Shown here one piece after another: positions 43,152 through 52,683 of a stretch of 64,000 nucleotides of DNA. Each line of letters starts with the position of its first letter. Position 1 is the first letter of the stretch. Source of the DNA: Rummeliibacillus pycnus_A. GTDB lineage: Bacteria > Bacillota > Bacilli > Bacillales_A > Planococcaceae. Made by a program: the position numbers and the translations under genes. Under the pieces are notes generated by a model that saw nothing but the letters and a program-made list of their open reading frames with translations, did not search any database and was not told where the DNA came from. Location of the stretch: the NCBI RefSeq assembly GCF_044359855.1, contig NZ_CP132291.1:3844001-3908000 (forward strand). The letters run 5' to 3'.

Positions 43152-45046
43152 GTCATTTAATCGTTTCAAATTGTACAAAAACAGTGGGCGATAAAACGCT
43201 ATTTGAAAATATCGAATTTACGATCGTTGAAGGAGAAAGAGCTGGTCTAATCGGTATTAATGGTACTGGTAAGTCTACACTAATGGCAATTTTAGCTGGC
43301 GAACTTGAAGCGGACACGATTGATTTAGATCGTCCCAATAAATATCGTGTAGCTTATTTACCACAAAATCCTGAATTTTCACCTGGGGAAACCGTACTAC
43401 AAGCTGTCTTTGCTGGGGATTCTCCAATTTTAAAGCTAAATCGTCAATACGAAGAAACAGTAATTGCACTAAGCCACAAACCAGAATCTACTACTTTACA
43501 GGAACAGCTTTTCCGTTTGCAACAACAGATGGATCAACAACAAGCATGGGATGTCAATGCCTTAGCAAAAACAGCCTTAACAAAGCTTGGCATTGAAATG
43601 TTTGAAGAACAAGTTGTCAATCTTTCAGGTGGACAACAAAAAAGAGTTGCTTTAGCGAAGGTTTTAATTGAACCGGCAGATTTATATTTACTAGACGAAC
43701 CTACCAACCATCTGGATGTTCAATCAACTGAATGGTTACAAGATATGGTTTTACGTTTAAAAGGAGCAGTTATTTTCATCACGCATGATCGCTACTTCCT
43801 CGATGCAGTTTCAACACATATCTATGAAATTGCAAATCAAACATTATACAAACATAACGGAAATTATGCTGCATATTTAGAAGCAAAAGCTATACGACAA
43901 GAAATGGCCGTAGCTACTCAAGCAAAAATGCGGAACCGTTATCGATCAGAGTTAAAATGGATTAGACGCGGTGCTCAAGCTCGATCTACGAAACAAAAGG
44001 CACGGATCCAACGTTTTGAAGAGCTTTCCGAAAATCTAGAACATAAATCAGATGATATGAACCTAGAACTGGGACTTGCTACTTCTAGATTAGGAAAAAA
44101 GGTAATTGAGGCCAATGATATATCAAAGGGCTATCAAGATAAAAACCTTCTAGAACATTTCTCTTTCCTTTTACAACAAGGGGACCGAATTGGGATTATT
44201 GGGGCGAATGGAGCGGGGAAAAGTACATTATTAAACATGCTTGCTGGCAATATTACTCCAGATAAAGGTGTAATTGATGTAGGTTCAACTGTTCGGATTG
44301 CACATTTTACCCAACACCTTCCTGAGATGAATGCAAATCAACGGATGATTGAATACATTCGTGAAACAGCAAATGATATTGAAGACGCTACAGGCGAGCA
44401 TCATTCAGCTGCTTCTATGTTAGAACGCTTTTTATTCCCATTACACACTCATGGGACACCAATTGGTAAATTATCAGGCGGAGAAAGAAAACGACTATAT
44501 TTACTAAAACTTTTAATGGAACAACCAAATGTGTTATTGCTAGATGAACCGACAAATGATTTAGATATCGAAACGCTTTCAGTTTTAGAAGATTTCATCG
44601 AACAATTCCCTGGGGTTGTTGTGACCATTTCACATGATCGTTTCTTCTTGGACCGTATTGCAAAGAAACTATGGGTATTTGATGGTCATGGTGGTATTGA
44701 AGAAAGCTTAGAAATTTATAGTGATTATCTTGCAAAACAATCACAAATTCAAGCCTTACCACATGTAAAAGAAGAAAAAGTAGAAAAAGTAGAAAAAGTA
44801 AAAGAACCAAAAGTAAAAATGCAAAAGAAAAAATTATCATTTAAAGAACAAAAAGAATGGGAGACCATCGAAGAGGAGATTGCCAAAGTAGAAGAAGATA
44901 TAATGGCTGCTGAAGAAGGTGTTTCAGGAGCTGGTTCAGACTTTACCTTGTTGCAGAATTTGACCGCTGAATTAGAAGAATTAAATGCAAAATATGAACA
45001 CCTTATTGAAAGATGGGAATACTTACAAGATATCGTGAATGGTTAA
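43148..45046 (+). CDS. ABC-F translation factor (YfmR/Uup type)
   Basis: The 632-residue product has two ABC domains without membrane parts: GINGTGKST and LSGGQQKR in the first, GANGAGKST and LSGGERKR in the second. Between them is the ABC-F linker (YRSELKWIRRGAQARSTKQKARIQ), and a C-terminal coiled coil rich in Lys/Glu (about 535-630) follows. This is the Uup/YfmR layout. In B. subtilis YfmR binds the ribosomal E site and relieves stalling, with overlap with EF-P. It is translationally coupled to the HD gene by a 4-base overlap and is distinct from the truncated ABC-F at 58 kb. Confidence 0.92.
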   Translation: MSHLIVSNCTKTVGDKTLFENIEFTIVEGERAGLIGINGTGKSTLMAILAGELEADTIDLDRPNKYRVAYLPQNPEFSPGETVLQAVFAGDSPILKLNRQYEETVIALSHKPESTTLQEQLFRLQQQMDQQQAWDVNALAKTALTKLGIEMFEEQVVNLSGGQQKRVALAKVLIEPADLYLLDEPTNHLDVQSTEWLQDMVLRLKGAVIFITHDRYFLDAVSTHIYEIANQTLYKHNGNYAAYLEAKAIRQEMAVATQAKMRNRYRSELKWIRRGAQARSTKQKARIQRFEELSENLEHKSDDMNLELGLATSRLGKKVIEANDISKGYQDKNLLEHFSFLLQQGDRIGIIGANGAGKSTLLNMLAGNITPDKGVIDVGSTVRIAHFTQHLPEMNANQRMIEYIRETANDIEDATGEHHSAASMLERFLFPLHTHGTPIGKLSGGERKRLYLLKLLMEQPNVLLLDEPTNDLDIETLSVLEDFIEQFPGVVVTISHDRFFLDRIAKKLWVFDGHGGIEESLEIYSDYLAKQSQIQALPHVKEEKVEKVEKVKEPKVKMQKKKLSFKEQKEWETIEEEIAKVEEDIMAAEEGVSGAGSDFTLLQNLTAELEELNAKYEHLIERWEYLQDIVNG

Positions 45047-45064
45047 AGATAGGGAGGAAACATA

Positions 45065-46189
45065 ATGAAAATAGTTACAATTGAACCAACTCCAAGTCCA
45101 AATACGATGAAAGTAATACTTGATCAGGAGTTACCATTTGGTACTGCGAATAATTATAATGATAAAAACAAAGAAGAGGCACCAAAAGAAATTCAAGAGA
45201 TTTTAACCATTGAAGGCGTCAAAGGTGTCTATCATGTTGCAGATTTTCTAGCAGTTGAACGAATTTCTAAATACGATTGGGAAAATATTTTAGCAGCTGT
45301 ACGTAATGCATTTGGTGAACAAAATGAAACAACATCGGGTGAAAAAGTAGATGAACATTATGGTGAAGTGTATGTTCATGTTCAAATGTTCAAAGGCATT
45401 CCACTTCAAGTGAAAGTTTTTGATAGTCTGTCTGAACAACGTTTTGGCCTAGCAAAGCGCTTTATCGATGCTTTTAATCAAGCGATGCAAGCCGATGAAA
45501 ATTATATTTTACAACGTAAATGGGTCGACTATGGTGTTCGATATGGAGAAAAAGAGGATATTGGCCAAAGTATGGTCGATGAATTAGAAGCAGCATTCCC
45601 AGAAAGTCGTATAGTAGAACTGATTAATGCGAGCGATCAAAGAGCTACTGTTGCACAAAACAAACGAAAAATCACACTGCAAGAATTTGATGTGGATGAT
45701 TGGGAAACTCGTTTCCAATTACTTGATCAAATGGTTGATCCAGAAGTAGACGATCTACCTTTACTCCAAAAAGCATTATTAGATGAAAAAATGTCCGTTA
45801 GACGACTTGCAACAGTCTACCTTGGTATGATTGAAGATAAAATGGTTGTTCCAATTTTAGTCCAAGCATTACAAGACAAAAGTGCTTCTGTTCGCCGTAC
45901 TGCAGGTGATTGCATCAGTGATTTAGGTTTTGTAGAATTTGAACCAGCTATGATGGAAGCATTAAAAGATCGTAACAAACTTGTCCGTTGGCGTGCAGCA
46001 ATGTTCTTATATGAAACAGGTACTGAGGCTTGTTTAGATGCGCTAGAAGGAGCAAGTAATGATCCAGAATTTGAAGTGAAATTACAAGTGAAAATGGCGA
46101 TTGTTCGTATTTCACAAGGACAAGAAGCAATGGGCTCAGTATGGAAACAAATGACTGAAGCGCGTACAGTAACGAGAGAACAAAAATAG
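45065..46189 (+). CDS. cvfC: CvfC family protein: Nfu-N domain plus HEAT repeats
   Basis: The 374-residue product combines an N-terminal Nfu_N scaffold-like domain (PTPSPNTMKVIL ... IEGVKGVYHVADFLAVER, 1-85) with a middle domain and C-terminal HEAT-like repeats (about 230-365, e.g. SVRRLATVYLGMIEDKMVVP, ASVRRTAGDCISDLG). This matches S. aureus CvfC and B. subtilis YpgR. The Nfu-type CxxC is absent, so it is not a cluster scaffold itself. Ribosome site AGGGAGG lies 18 bases after the ABC-F stop, making it third in the run. Mechanism unknown. Confidence 0.88.
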   Translation: MKIVTIEPTPSPNTMKVILDQELPFGTANNYNDKNKEEAPKEIQEILTIEGVKGVYHVADFLAVERISKYDWENILAAVRNAFGEQNETTSGEKVDEHYGEVYVHVQMFKGIPLQVKVFDSLSEQRFGLAKRFIDAFNQAMQADENYILQRKWVDYGVRYGEKEDIGQSMVDELEAAFPESRIVELINASDQRATVAQNKRKITLQEFDVDDWETRFQLLDQMVDPEVDDLPLLQKALLDEKMSVRRLATVYLGMIEDKMVVPILVQALQDKSASVRRTAGDCISDLGFVEFEPAMMEALKDRNKLVRWRAAMFLYETGTEACLDALEGASNDPEFEVKLQVKMAIVRISQGQEAMGSVWKQMTEARTVTREQK

Positions 46190-46205
46190 CATTAGTAAAT
46201 AAACT

Positions 46206-46247
46206 CAAAAAGAGTAAGGAATAATTCATTATTCCTTACTCTTTTTT
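46206..46247 (+). terminator. Terminator of the HD/ABC-F/CvfC run
   Basis: AAAGAGTAAGGAATAAT pairs perfectly with ATTATTCCTTACTCTTT over a two-base TC loop junction, then T3. Confidence 0.93.
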
Positions 46248-46394
46248 CTAGTATAAGAAAAGATAAATATCTTTTTTATTATTGACATTAAGAAGAAAGA
46301 ATCAATATAATATGTTATATAGTAAGTCTATAGTTATACCTAAAGCTTGTAGAGATTTATTAAAATAGGCATAGATGGAGTTAGGGGAGTCGCA

Positions 46395-46607
46395 ATGATT
46401 TGTGGTAAATGTAATTGTGAAAAGAAAAATATCCATATTTCAAATAGCTATCAAACGAACAATGGGGTTATCAATGTTATTAACATTCCAGCATTAAAAT
46501 GTGATTGTGAAACAACAGTCCCACAATTTGTTTTAATGGAGATTCAAACGTATTTTGAAAAAAGCCATAAAGCGGGAATTCATCAAATTCAATTTGAGGA
46601 TATCTAA
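46395..46607 (+). CDS. Small YgiT-like zinc-finger protein
   Basis: The 70-residue product has CGKCNC at the start and CDCETT in the middle, with the strand pattern NGVINVINIPALKC between them. This is the layout of MqsA/YgiT-type N-terminal zinc fingers (C-x2-C ... NVPAxxC-x-C). There is no HTH domain and no toxin gene beside it. GGGGAG precedes the ATG. It could be a free-standing finger of unknown partner. Confidence 0.6.
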   Translation: MICGKCNCEKKNIHISNSYQTNNGVINVINIPALKCDCETTVPQFVLMEIQTYFEKSHKAGIHQIQFEDI

Positions 46608-46814
46608 TTTCAATATATAGGTGAGGGGGCATTATAGTTAATTTTGACTTTTAGGTGCTTTTTCAATAAAAGGGTGATGCTCTTATTAGAATGAAGATAG
46701 CCTAAGTCCGCACATCCTGTGTCCCCCCACAAGCTATACAAAGCCCTAATAAATAGTGGCCTTTCAGCTTTCGAATGAGGGGGTGGCGTGCGTAACTGGA
46801 TCAATATAACCATC
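46608..46814. other. Convergent gap with GC-rich segment
   Basis: A 67-codon minus-strand frame covers this gap but has no ribosome site and an unlikely composition. The GC-rich stretch 46690-46800 (CCGCACATCCTGTGTCCCCCC ..., GAGGGGGTGGCGTGCG) stands out from the AT-rich surroundings and may be a repeat relic. No gene is called. Confidence 0.3.
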
Positions 46815-47009
46815 TTAAGAATGAATCATATTTTCTCCTCGGCGGCGTCCCATAGCTGAATACATAGCATAACTTGAGTAAAAGGATGCAACACTCATTA
46901 TCCCTAATAACCACCGGATTTCAATACTATAAATCGGTGCAATAATTCCTGCAGCCAATAAAACAATACCTAATACCAAAAGAAAAATAGCCGTGTTAAG
47001 ATCCTTCAT
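46815..47009 (-). CDS. Two-helix small membrane protein
   Basis: The 64-residue product has hydrophobic segments at about 6-26 and 30-51 followed by a GRRRGEN basic end. AAGGAGATG lies a good distance before the ATG. No family is recognised. It is probably a real membrane microprotein of Bacillales. Confidence 0.65.
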   Translation of the reverse strand: MKDLNTAIFLLVLGIVLLAAGIIAPIYSIEIRWLLGIMSVASFYSSYAMYSAMGRRRGENMIHS

Positions 47010-47293
47010 TCACAACATCTCCTTATGCTTTTGTCCCACTATTATTTCTACATTTATAAATCTTAAACCTTCTTTTTATCTGAATTTTTACACAATTAAA
47101 TATTGAGAAGAACAAATTAAATAATTGTAAAGTGATTTTTTATTTTTTAACATCAAATATTTGAAAATGTGTCTATTTTATGACTATAATTATAGCTATC
47201 CAATCAGAAATGGTTACGGTTTTCGATAATAATACATAAAGGTCGAGAAACCAGCAACATTGGAGAAAATATTACTTCAGGGAGGTTTTGAAA

Positions 47294-47857
47294 ATGGTAT
47301 GTATTAATTTAGTTCCTCATGATGTAAATTACGCAGAAGAAATATCTAAAATGACAAGTATTCCAGAAGTTCGAAAGGCACTTGGAATGTCTGATGCACA
47401 GTGTTCTGTTGCAGGAACAAGAGATTTTATTAGACTAATGCAATTAGAAGAACGACTAGGCCAACAACTTTCCCGAATGATTTTCAATGAAAAAAATCAA
47501 TTGATCGGTGTTATTACATTAAAAGGTATAGACGAAGAACAAAAACTATGCCATATAGGTACATGGTTAGGGCGCCCTTATTGGGGAAAAGGATATAATC
47601 AATTGGCCAAAGTAGAAATATTAAAGATTGCTTTTGAAAGATTACATTTAAACTATGTTTTTGCAGGAGCACGTTTAGAAAACATTCGTTCACAAAAAGC
47701 TCAAGCAAAACTACCATATATAACTTTACATGTAGAACGTCAATTTTATACCGAATGGAAAAAATTGGAACAACAAGAACGCACACCTTGTATGCTTAAT
47801 GTTGTACGAAAAGAAGATTTTCTAAATTGGTATTATCAAGATGTTGTTGCAGGTTAG
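47294..47857 (+). CDS. GNAT acetyltransferase (RimJ/RimL-like)
   Basis: The 187-residue product has the central strand GVITLKG, then IGTWLGRPYWGKGYNQLAKVEIL, the W-x-G-x-G-x-N variant of the acetyl-CoA loop, and VFAGARLENIRSQKAQAKL, the N-x-S-x2-A helix of RimL-type enzymes. The ATG at 47294 lies eight bases after GGAGG; an in-frame TTG at 47288 is too close to it. The acceptor, whether a protein N-terminus or small amine, is unknown. Confidence 0.87.
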   Translation: MVCINLVPHDVNYAEEISKMTSIPEVRKALGMSDAQCSVAGTRDFIRLMQLEERLGQQLSRMIFNEKNQLIGVITLKGIDEEQKLCHIGTWLGRPYWGKGYNQLAKVEILKIAFERLHLNYVFAGARLENIRSQKAQAKLPYITLHVERQFYTEWKKLEQQERTPCMLNVVRKEDFLNWYYQDVVAG

Positions 47858-47858
47858 G

Positions 47859-47886
47859 CCGATTCTCTAAGTGGAATCGGTTTTTA
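47859..47886 (+). terminator. Terminator after the GNAT gene
   Basis: CCGATTC pairs with GAATCGG, followed by T5. Confidence 0.85.
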
Positions 47887-47967
47887 TTTTTACACAAATT
47901 AATCTGAAAATATATGGTAAAATAATAGTATATATTATTGATTCGTGTAAATTTATGGGAGGATTCA

Positions 47968-49152
47968 ATGAAATTGAAAAAGAGTATTATTTTTGTTGTG
48001 ATGATTGTGCTATTAATAGTCGGTATATTTGCATTCAATAGTTATAAAAAAGCATCAAAATTAAATGGTGCTACTCTTACAATTAGAGATTTGAAACAAC
48101 AAAATTTTTTAAAGAAGCAACAAGCTGTTCTTTATGCCTCATCTACAACTGAGGTTTTACAAAAAGGGAAGGGCGATAGCCGGGTAATTTTTATCGACCA
48201 ACAGGGAAATGCACGGGGGTTGAAATTATCGGGTTTAGAAGACGGTAGTACATATTTCAATACCGATGAGCTTTTAATAGAAGAATCCAATCGACTAATG
48301 CTACTTGGAGATAAGTTGAATATTTATGATTTACCTTCCGAAGAATTACGTGGAATACAAACAGGGTATCTTCCGAAAACAAAACAATTTTATAGTCTTT
48401 ACAATACAGGCTTTAGTACAAAACATGACTATAAAACGGTAATTCGTTTTGGGGAAGAAGGAGACTTCCATATTTCACAAGTTCCACATTTCGTATCATC
48501 TGTGGGGCAATTATCAGATCGAATCATTGTGTTAACGCAAGATTTAATAACTGGAGAGTTTGCTTTACAGGAAGTACAACTTAAAAAGGAAGCAAAAACT
48601 AAAAAATTACTAGATCTACCTTTAGAAAATGCAGCGGATTTAGATGCTTTAACACCTGTAGTAGCAGATAAACACAATTTCTATTTCGTCATGACAAATT
48701 ATCAAGCAAATAATCGGGAAGATTTAGAATTGGTGATTGTAAACCGTGAAACAAATAAAGTGAAGACAAAACCTTTTATTAAATATCGCGCTGAAGATCA
48801 GGTTACAAATGCTTTACCATATAATTTTAATCGCTCAGCTTATGTAAACAATGGTCATTTCTATTATGCAAATGGATTAGGTGAGGTTTTTGAATATAGC
48901 GATGCAACCGGGAAAACTCAGAAGATATTGCAGTTACACCATGAAAAAAAGGGGAATAGAAGATTTGGACAAGTAACTTTTAACAACAATCAAATATACT
49001 ATATTTACTCAAACGAAGACAGGGAGTTTTTCTTAGAGACATATGATTTGCAGTCAAAGAAAAAGATAAAAGTACAAGAGATTAAAAATCTCGAATCCAT
49101 TTTACCAATGGATGATAAGAATTACTTTTTAACCAGTCTAGAAATTCTATAA
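47968..49152 (+). CDS. Membrane-anchored extracytoplasmic protein, propeller-like
   Basis: The 394-residue product has an N-terminal signal anchor (KKSIIFVVMIVLLIVGIFAF, 3-24). The large outer part is made of repeated strand-turn units: RVIFIDQQGNARGL, ELLIEESNRLMLLGDKLNIYDL, NGHFYYANGLGEVFEYSDATGKTQKIL, NNQIYYIYSNEDREFFLETYDL. Its look is that of a beta-propeller, by inspection only. GGGAGG precedes this ATG; the longer frame from 47938 begins before it. I recognise no named family. A cell-surface sensor or scaffold is possible but unproven. Confidence 0.7.
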   Translation: MKLKKSIIFVVMIVLLIVGIFAFNSYKKASKLNGATLTIRDLKQQNFLKKQQAVLYASSTTEVLQKGKGDSRVIFIDQQGNARGLKLSGLEDGSTYFNTDELLIEESNRLMLLGDKLNIYDLPSEELRGIQTGYLPKTKQFYSLYNTGFSTKHDYKTVIRFGEEGDFHISQVPHFVSSVGQLSDRIIVLTQDLITGEFALQEVQLKKEAKTKKLLDLPLENAADLDALTPVVADKHNFYFVMTNYQANNREDLELVIVNRETNKVKTKPFIKYRAEDQVTNALPYNFNRSAYVNNGHFYYANGLGEVFEYSDATGKTQKILQLHHEKKGNRRFGQVTFNNNQIYYIYSNEDREFFLETYDLQSKKKIKVQEIKNLESILPMDDKNYFLTSLEIL

Positions 49153-49168
49153 TATGAGGCTAAATAAA

Positions 49169-49207
49169 GGCCTAGCGATTTCTATTCTCGCTAGGTCAAT
49201 TTTTTTA
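49169..49207 (+). terminator. Terminator after the propeller-like gene
   Basis: GGCCTAGCGA pairs with TCGCTAGGTC, followed by AA and T7. Confidence 0.85.
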
Positions 49208-49213
49208 TATATT

Positions 49214-49674
49214 TGAATCAATTTCATAAATACTTTTCTAGCCCCAAAAAACGAATATTATCTAAATATAAAACCCAATAATTTGGATTATACTTCAAAT
49301 ATACTATATGCTTAATATGCCGCTCCAGATGGCGCTTTCCGCGGGCGAGCGTTGAGCCTCCTCGGAATCCTTTGCTCCTGCGGTTACTCGTCGCAGTTAA
49401 AAGAGTGCTCCTGCATCGCTTCGCTAGCTTCGTCGCAGAAAATTCTTTTTGTGGGGAAAAAAGAATTTTCACTGCGGGGTCTCACCTTTCTCGCATTCCC
49501 GCAGGACTATGAATGGACCTCTCTGAATCAACATCGCACGAAGGAAATGCGAATGCATTTTCGAGGACTCGCCATCTTCCGCTACTAGACAATATTCTAA
49601 TAGTTATAGCACAAACAATTCCTTATTTAATGTTCGCGTTTTATATCAAAATTTCGAATTATGAAATTGATTCA
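49214..49674. mobile_element. MITE-like element copy 1 (461 bp)
   Basis: The ends are a perfect 16-base inverted repeat, TGAATCAATTTCATAA at 49214-49229 and its complement at 49659-49674. The interior is GC-rich and non-coding. It holds CTCCAGATGGCGCTTTCCGC, CTCCTGCGGTTACTCGTCGC and a perfect hairpin GAAAATTCTTTTT-like pair at 49436-49470. The same sequence order occurs inverted at 56324-56651. No transposase frame is present, and flanks show TT on both sides. This is a non-autonomous element mobilised in trans, or a degenerate one. Confidence 0.75.
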
Positions 49675-49832
49675 TTTAAATTTATTTGTTGAATTATTTT
49701 ATTCTCTCTTTTGTTCATAATCATAGAACAGTGTTCATGAATCTGTCATTTGTAACTTCACTTTTATAAAGGATTTTGAATGCATATGTCTAATTCTATT
49801 AGCGTAAATTATTTTGATGGAGGGATGACAAA

Positions 49833-50381
49833 ATGACAAAGAAAATTTTAATTTTAACCGGGGATGCAGTAGAGGCTTTGGAAGTGTATTATCCTTATTT
49901 TCGCTGTCTAGAAGAAGGCTTTGATGTAACGATTGCTGCTCCAAGTGTGAAAAAAATTCAAACAGTTGTTCATGATTTTATCGATGGTGTAGATACGTAT
50001 ACAGAAAAACTAGGCTATGGATTAGATGCGAATGCTAGCTTTGAAGAAATTAATCCAGAAGAGTATGATGGGTTGATCATCCCAGGTGGTCGTGCACCAG
50101 AGTATATTCGCCTAAATGAATATATACCAGGTATTGTGAGTCATTTCTTTGAGACAGATAAGCCAATCGCAGCGGTTTGTCATGCTGCTCAAATATTTGC
50201 AGTAATTCCGGATATCATTAAAGGACGTGAGCTGACTGCTTATATTGCATGCAAACCAGAAGTACAAGTTGCAGGTGGTACTTATATTGAAGAGCATCTT
50301 CATTCAGAAGGAAATCTTGTAAGTGGTCATGCATGGCCAGACTTACCAGGCTTAATGAAAGAATTTTTGAAAAAATTATAG
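49833..50381 (+). CDS. DJ-1/PfpI family protein
   Basis: The 182-residue product has KILILTGDAVEALEVYYPY at the start, an acidic residue in GDAVEALE, GLIIPGGRAPEYIR, and the nucleophile elbow AAVCHAAQIF (Cys near 116) followed by a His. This is the class I glutamine-amidotransferase-like fold of PfpI/YhbO, proposed deglycases or proteases with chaperone activity. Stress response is the usual context. GGAGGGATG precedes the ATG. A terminator follows. Confidence 0.92.
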   Translation: MTKKILILTGDAVEALEVYYPYFRCLEEGFDVTIAAPSVKKIQTVVHDFIDGVDTYTEKLGYGLDANASFEEINPEEYDGLIIPGGRAPEYIRLNEYIPGIVSHFFETDKPIAAVCHAAQIFAVIPDIIKGRELTAYIACKPEVQVAGGTYIEEHLHSEGNLVSGHAWPDLPGLMKEFLKKL

Positions 50382-50385
50382 AGTT

Positions 50386-50421
50386 GAAGCCCTGATTGAT
50401 TATTGCAATCAGGGCTTTAAA
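50386..50421 (+). terminator. Terminator after the PfpI gene
   Basis: AAGCCCTGATTG pairs with CAATCAGGGCTT around a short loop. The following tract is AAATTTT. Confidence 0.82.
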
Positions 50422-50523
50422 TTTTGTGGTGGTAAAATAGTACATAAATACAATATTTTTCATTAAAATAATTTACTATATAATTTAAGTGTTTGAAATT
50501 ACTATTCAAAAGGGGGATGTATA

Positions 50524-51363
50524 ATGGGAAAAGAATTTTATGAATGGGGAAATCCTAAAAATGCAACAATTGTCAGTTTACACGGAATGGGAAATACAGG
50601 GTTAACGTTTGGAGAGTTCTCTAAATTTCTTGATGGTTACCATATAGTAGCTTTTGATTTACCAGGCCACGGACATGCTGAAAAATGTAAAAAGAATTCA
50701 GATTATCGCCCCTCGCGATTATCAGAAAAGATTCATGAAAAGCTAAGCAACTTTGAAAAGCATTCATTTTATCTAATGGGTCATTCTTTAGGAGCGAATT
50801 TAGCATTATATTACGCAGCTAAATACCCAGAAAAGTTAAAAGGTATTATTTTATTGGATGGCGGTTATATTACACCATCTGAATTGGGTTCATTAAAAAA
50901 ACAACTACAAGAATCCGAACAATTTTATAATGAAACACGTTATGATTCTTGGAAATGCTTTATAGAATCAGAAAAAGAAGAAGTTTTGACATGGTCTAAG
51001 GAGATAGAAGAAGCTTCTCGTGCACAAGTAAAAGAAGTAGATAATGAAATTCGATTAGCTATAGAATTAGATACGATTCAAGCGTTAATTACGGGCATGT
51101 TTGAAGAGCCAGTAAAAAATATTTTGGAGAAAATCAAAGTACCTATCTTGCTATTAACAGGTTCTGAACCGGAGGAACTAAACAATGTAAGAGAAGCTGC
51201 TTGCAAGGAATTTCAGCAATTAGCTAAATCAGTCACCATAACAAGTATTCAAGATGCGGGACATAGTTTGTATAGAGAACAACCTATTTCAGTAGCTCAA
51301 AATATAAAGAAATGGATTGCCAAAAATGAAAGTGGACAGTTAAGTAGTGCTAATACTAAGTGA
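50524..51363 (+). CDS. Alpha/beta hydrolase
   Basis: The 279-residue product has the oxyanion motif LHGMGNTG, FDLPGHGHA after strand 4, nucleophile elbow GHSLGAN (Ser near 97), an acid in LLTGSEPEE or nearby, and the catalytic His in QDAGHSLYREQP near 262. A helical cap lies between (about 120-195). It is a lipase/esterase-like enzyme of unknown substrate. AAAAGGGGG precedes the ATG. It is not similar enough to the hydrolase at 15.9 kb to call a duplication. Confidence 0.88.
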   Translation: MGKEFYEWGNPKNATIVSLHGMGNTGLTFGEFSKFLDGYHIVAFDLPGHGHAEKCKKNSDYRPSRLSEKIHEKLSNFEKHSFYLMGHSLGANLALYYAAKYPEKLKGIILLDGGYITPSELGSLKKQLQESEQFYNETRYDSWKCFIESEKEEVLTWSKEIEEASRAQVKEVDNEIRLAIELDTIQALITGMFEEPVKNILEKIKVPILLLTGSEPEELNNVREAACKEFQQLAKSVTITSIQDAGHSLYREQPISVAQNIKKWIAKNESGQLSSANTK

Positions 51364-51429
51364 GTGTAAGTTAATTTATGGGTAGAAAAGTGTAGAAAAC
51401 AATAATCCAAACAAGTCATGCTATCCAAA

Positions 51430-51476
51430 TAAGTACTTCAGTTGTTAATAAAACATTACAATTGAAGTGCTTTTTT
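51430..51476 (+). terminator. Terminator after the hydrolase gene
   Basis: AAGTACTTCAGTTGT pairs with ACAATTGAAGTGCTT, then T5. Confidence 0.87.
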
Positions 51477-51502
51477 AGAAAAAATTTAATTCTGATATTA
51501 TA

Positions 51503-51583
51503 TGAATCAATTTCATAATACATAGTAAATATGTTGAAATGTTCGTATTTAAAAACAGAAAATGGATATGTGAAATTGATTCA
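51503..51583. mobile_element. MITE-like element copy 3, internally deleted (81 bp)
   Basis: TGAATCAATTTCATAATAC on the left and GTGAAATTGATTCA on the right are the family's inverted ends, both flanked by TA. The inner part (ATGTTCGTATTTAAAAACAG, AAATGG) matches 56606-56634 of copy 2. The GC-rich core is absent, as expected for an internal-deletion derivative. Confidence 0.7.
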
Positions 51584-51754
51584 TACGTATATTTTTCAAA
51601 TAATAAGTTTGAAAATTGGGATCTAAGACCTGGAACTATAAGCAATCGAGAGAAAAGCAGAGATCAGAATATCGTTTTAGGAGTAATCTTGAAGTATTTA
51701 ATTTTGTATAGACAATGCAATATTGATAATCAGTATTTTATGATTGAAAAGGAT

Positions 51755-52120
51755 TTAATCTCTATTATGTAAATTTTCTAACTTTGATAAAAGACAATTT
51801 AGTTTCATTTTACGTATAGACAATTCTTTTTCTATACTTTCAATTTTCCTTATATTTCCATTTATTTTATCTTGAATATCTTGAAGTAAACTAGGTGAAT
51901 GAAATCCAGCAGAACGCTTTATGTGAAATATAGTTTGAATCTCTCTTATAGTAAGCCCTAATGATTCCATTTCTTTAATGATATAAAAGTCATTCATATC
52001 TTTTTCAGTATAATCTCTCTTATCACCTTTCGTTAATGGTTCTATTAAGCTGAGTTCTTCATAATATCGAATTGTATCTTTTGTAGATTGAATTTTTTCC
52101 AAAAATTCTCCTATTTTCAT
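51755..52120 (-). CDS. MerR-family transcriptional regulator
   Basis: The 121-residue product begins MKIGEFLEKIQSTKDTIRYYEELSLI, a MerR winged HTH that carries the TIRYYEE helix, with a DKRDYTEKDMNDFYIIKEMESLGLTIREI second half and a C-terminal dimerisation coiled coil. No metal-binding cysteines follow, so a metal sensor is unlikely. The ATG at 52120 is chosen since the longer frame to 52159 lacks a ribosome site. No adjacent target gene is evident. Confidence 0.85.
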   Translation of the reverse strand: MKIGEFLEKIQSTKDTIRYYEELSLIEPLTKGDKRDYTEKDMNDFYIIKEMESLGLTIREIQTIFHIKRSAGFHSPSLLQDIQDKINGNIRKIESIEKELSIRKMKLNCLLSKLENLHNRD

Positions 52121-52307
52121 TTTTTCTTCTTCCTCACTTTGAATAATAGTAAATTCCATTAAAATTTATCATTTAGATTAAGCATGAATGGATGATTGTT
52201 TATTTGTATTTTAAAATTTAAGTAGGGTATTAATTTAATCCTTTAGTATTTGTCAAAGTTATTGCCAACTAATTTCAACAAATGAATTAGTAATTAATTT
52301 ACGTAAG

Positions 52308-52335
52308 TAAGTCAATTTCATAAATGCTTTTCTAG
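52308..52335. mobile_element. MITE-like element, orphan left end
   Basis: TAAGTCAATTTCATAAATGC followed by TTTTCTAG matches the left end of copy 1 (49214-49241) at 25 of 28 bases. I find no matching right end nearby. Confidence 0.5.
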
Positions 52336-52612
52336 TAAAATCAAATATTTAAATATTCGAAAATTATAGGTGTTATCAAATCATAATCTATCAACTTTTT
52401 GTCTAAAAAATCGTTCATTGGATAGTTATGTATTTCTGAACCTCTAATTCGCTTTATTAATTTTACATATTTCAACTTTAATAATTCTTACACTAAAGAT
52501 AAAAAACACCCAAGTAATAATATACCAAATAAAGTGTGTATTTTACAATTCGAAATATTCGAAAAATATATTATTTAAAAAATGAAGGATATGAACAGAT
52601 TTTAGTTGAATA

Positions 52613-52636
52613 GTTCTCTAATTTAAATTAGAGAAC
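52613..52636. repeat. 24-base perfect palindrome
   Basis: GTTCTCTAATTT is mirrored exactly by AAATTAGAGAAC. It lies 48 bases before the TnpB-like scrap and could be a hairpin from an IS end. Confidence 0.6.
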
Positions 52637-52683
52637 GCCTGAACAAGAACATCTGTTCTTATTATTGCATAACAGGTACTGCT

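Noticed and set aside
46610..46813. 67-codon minus-strand frame in the gap between convergent genes
   Set aside because: No ribosome site, and the Pro/Leu/Lys composition is typical of chance translation. Kept only as a GC-rich odd segment.
49224..49588. Open frames on both strands in MITE copy 1
   Set aside because: They follow the inverted-repeat core and its hairpin. They are not shared in frame with copy 2, so they are non-coding.
51539..51772. 77-codon frame on the plus strand
   Set aside because: It begins inside the short MITE copy, has no ribosome site and no protein-like composition.
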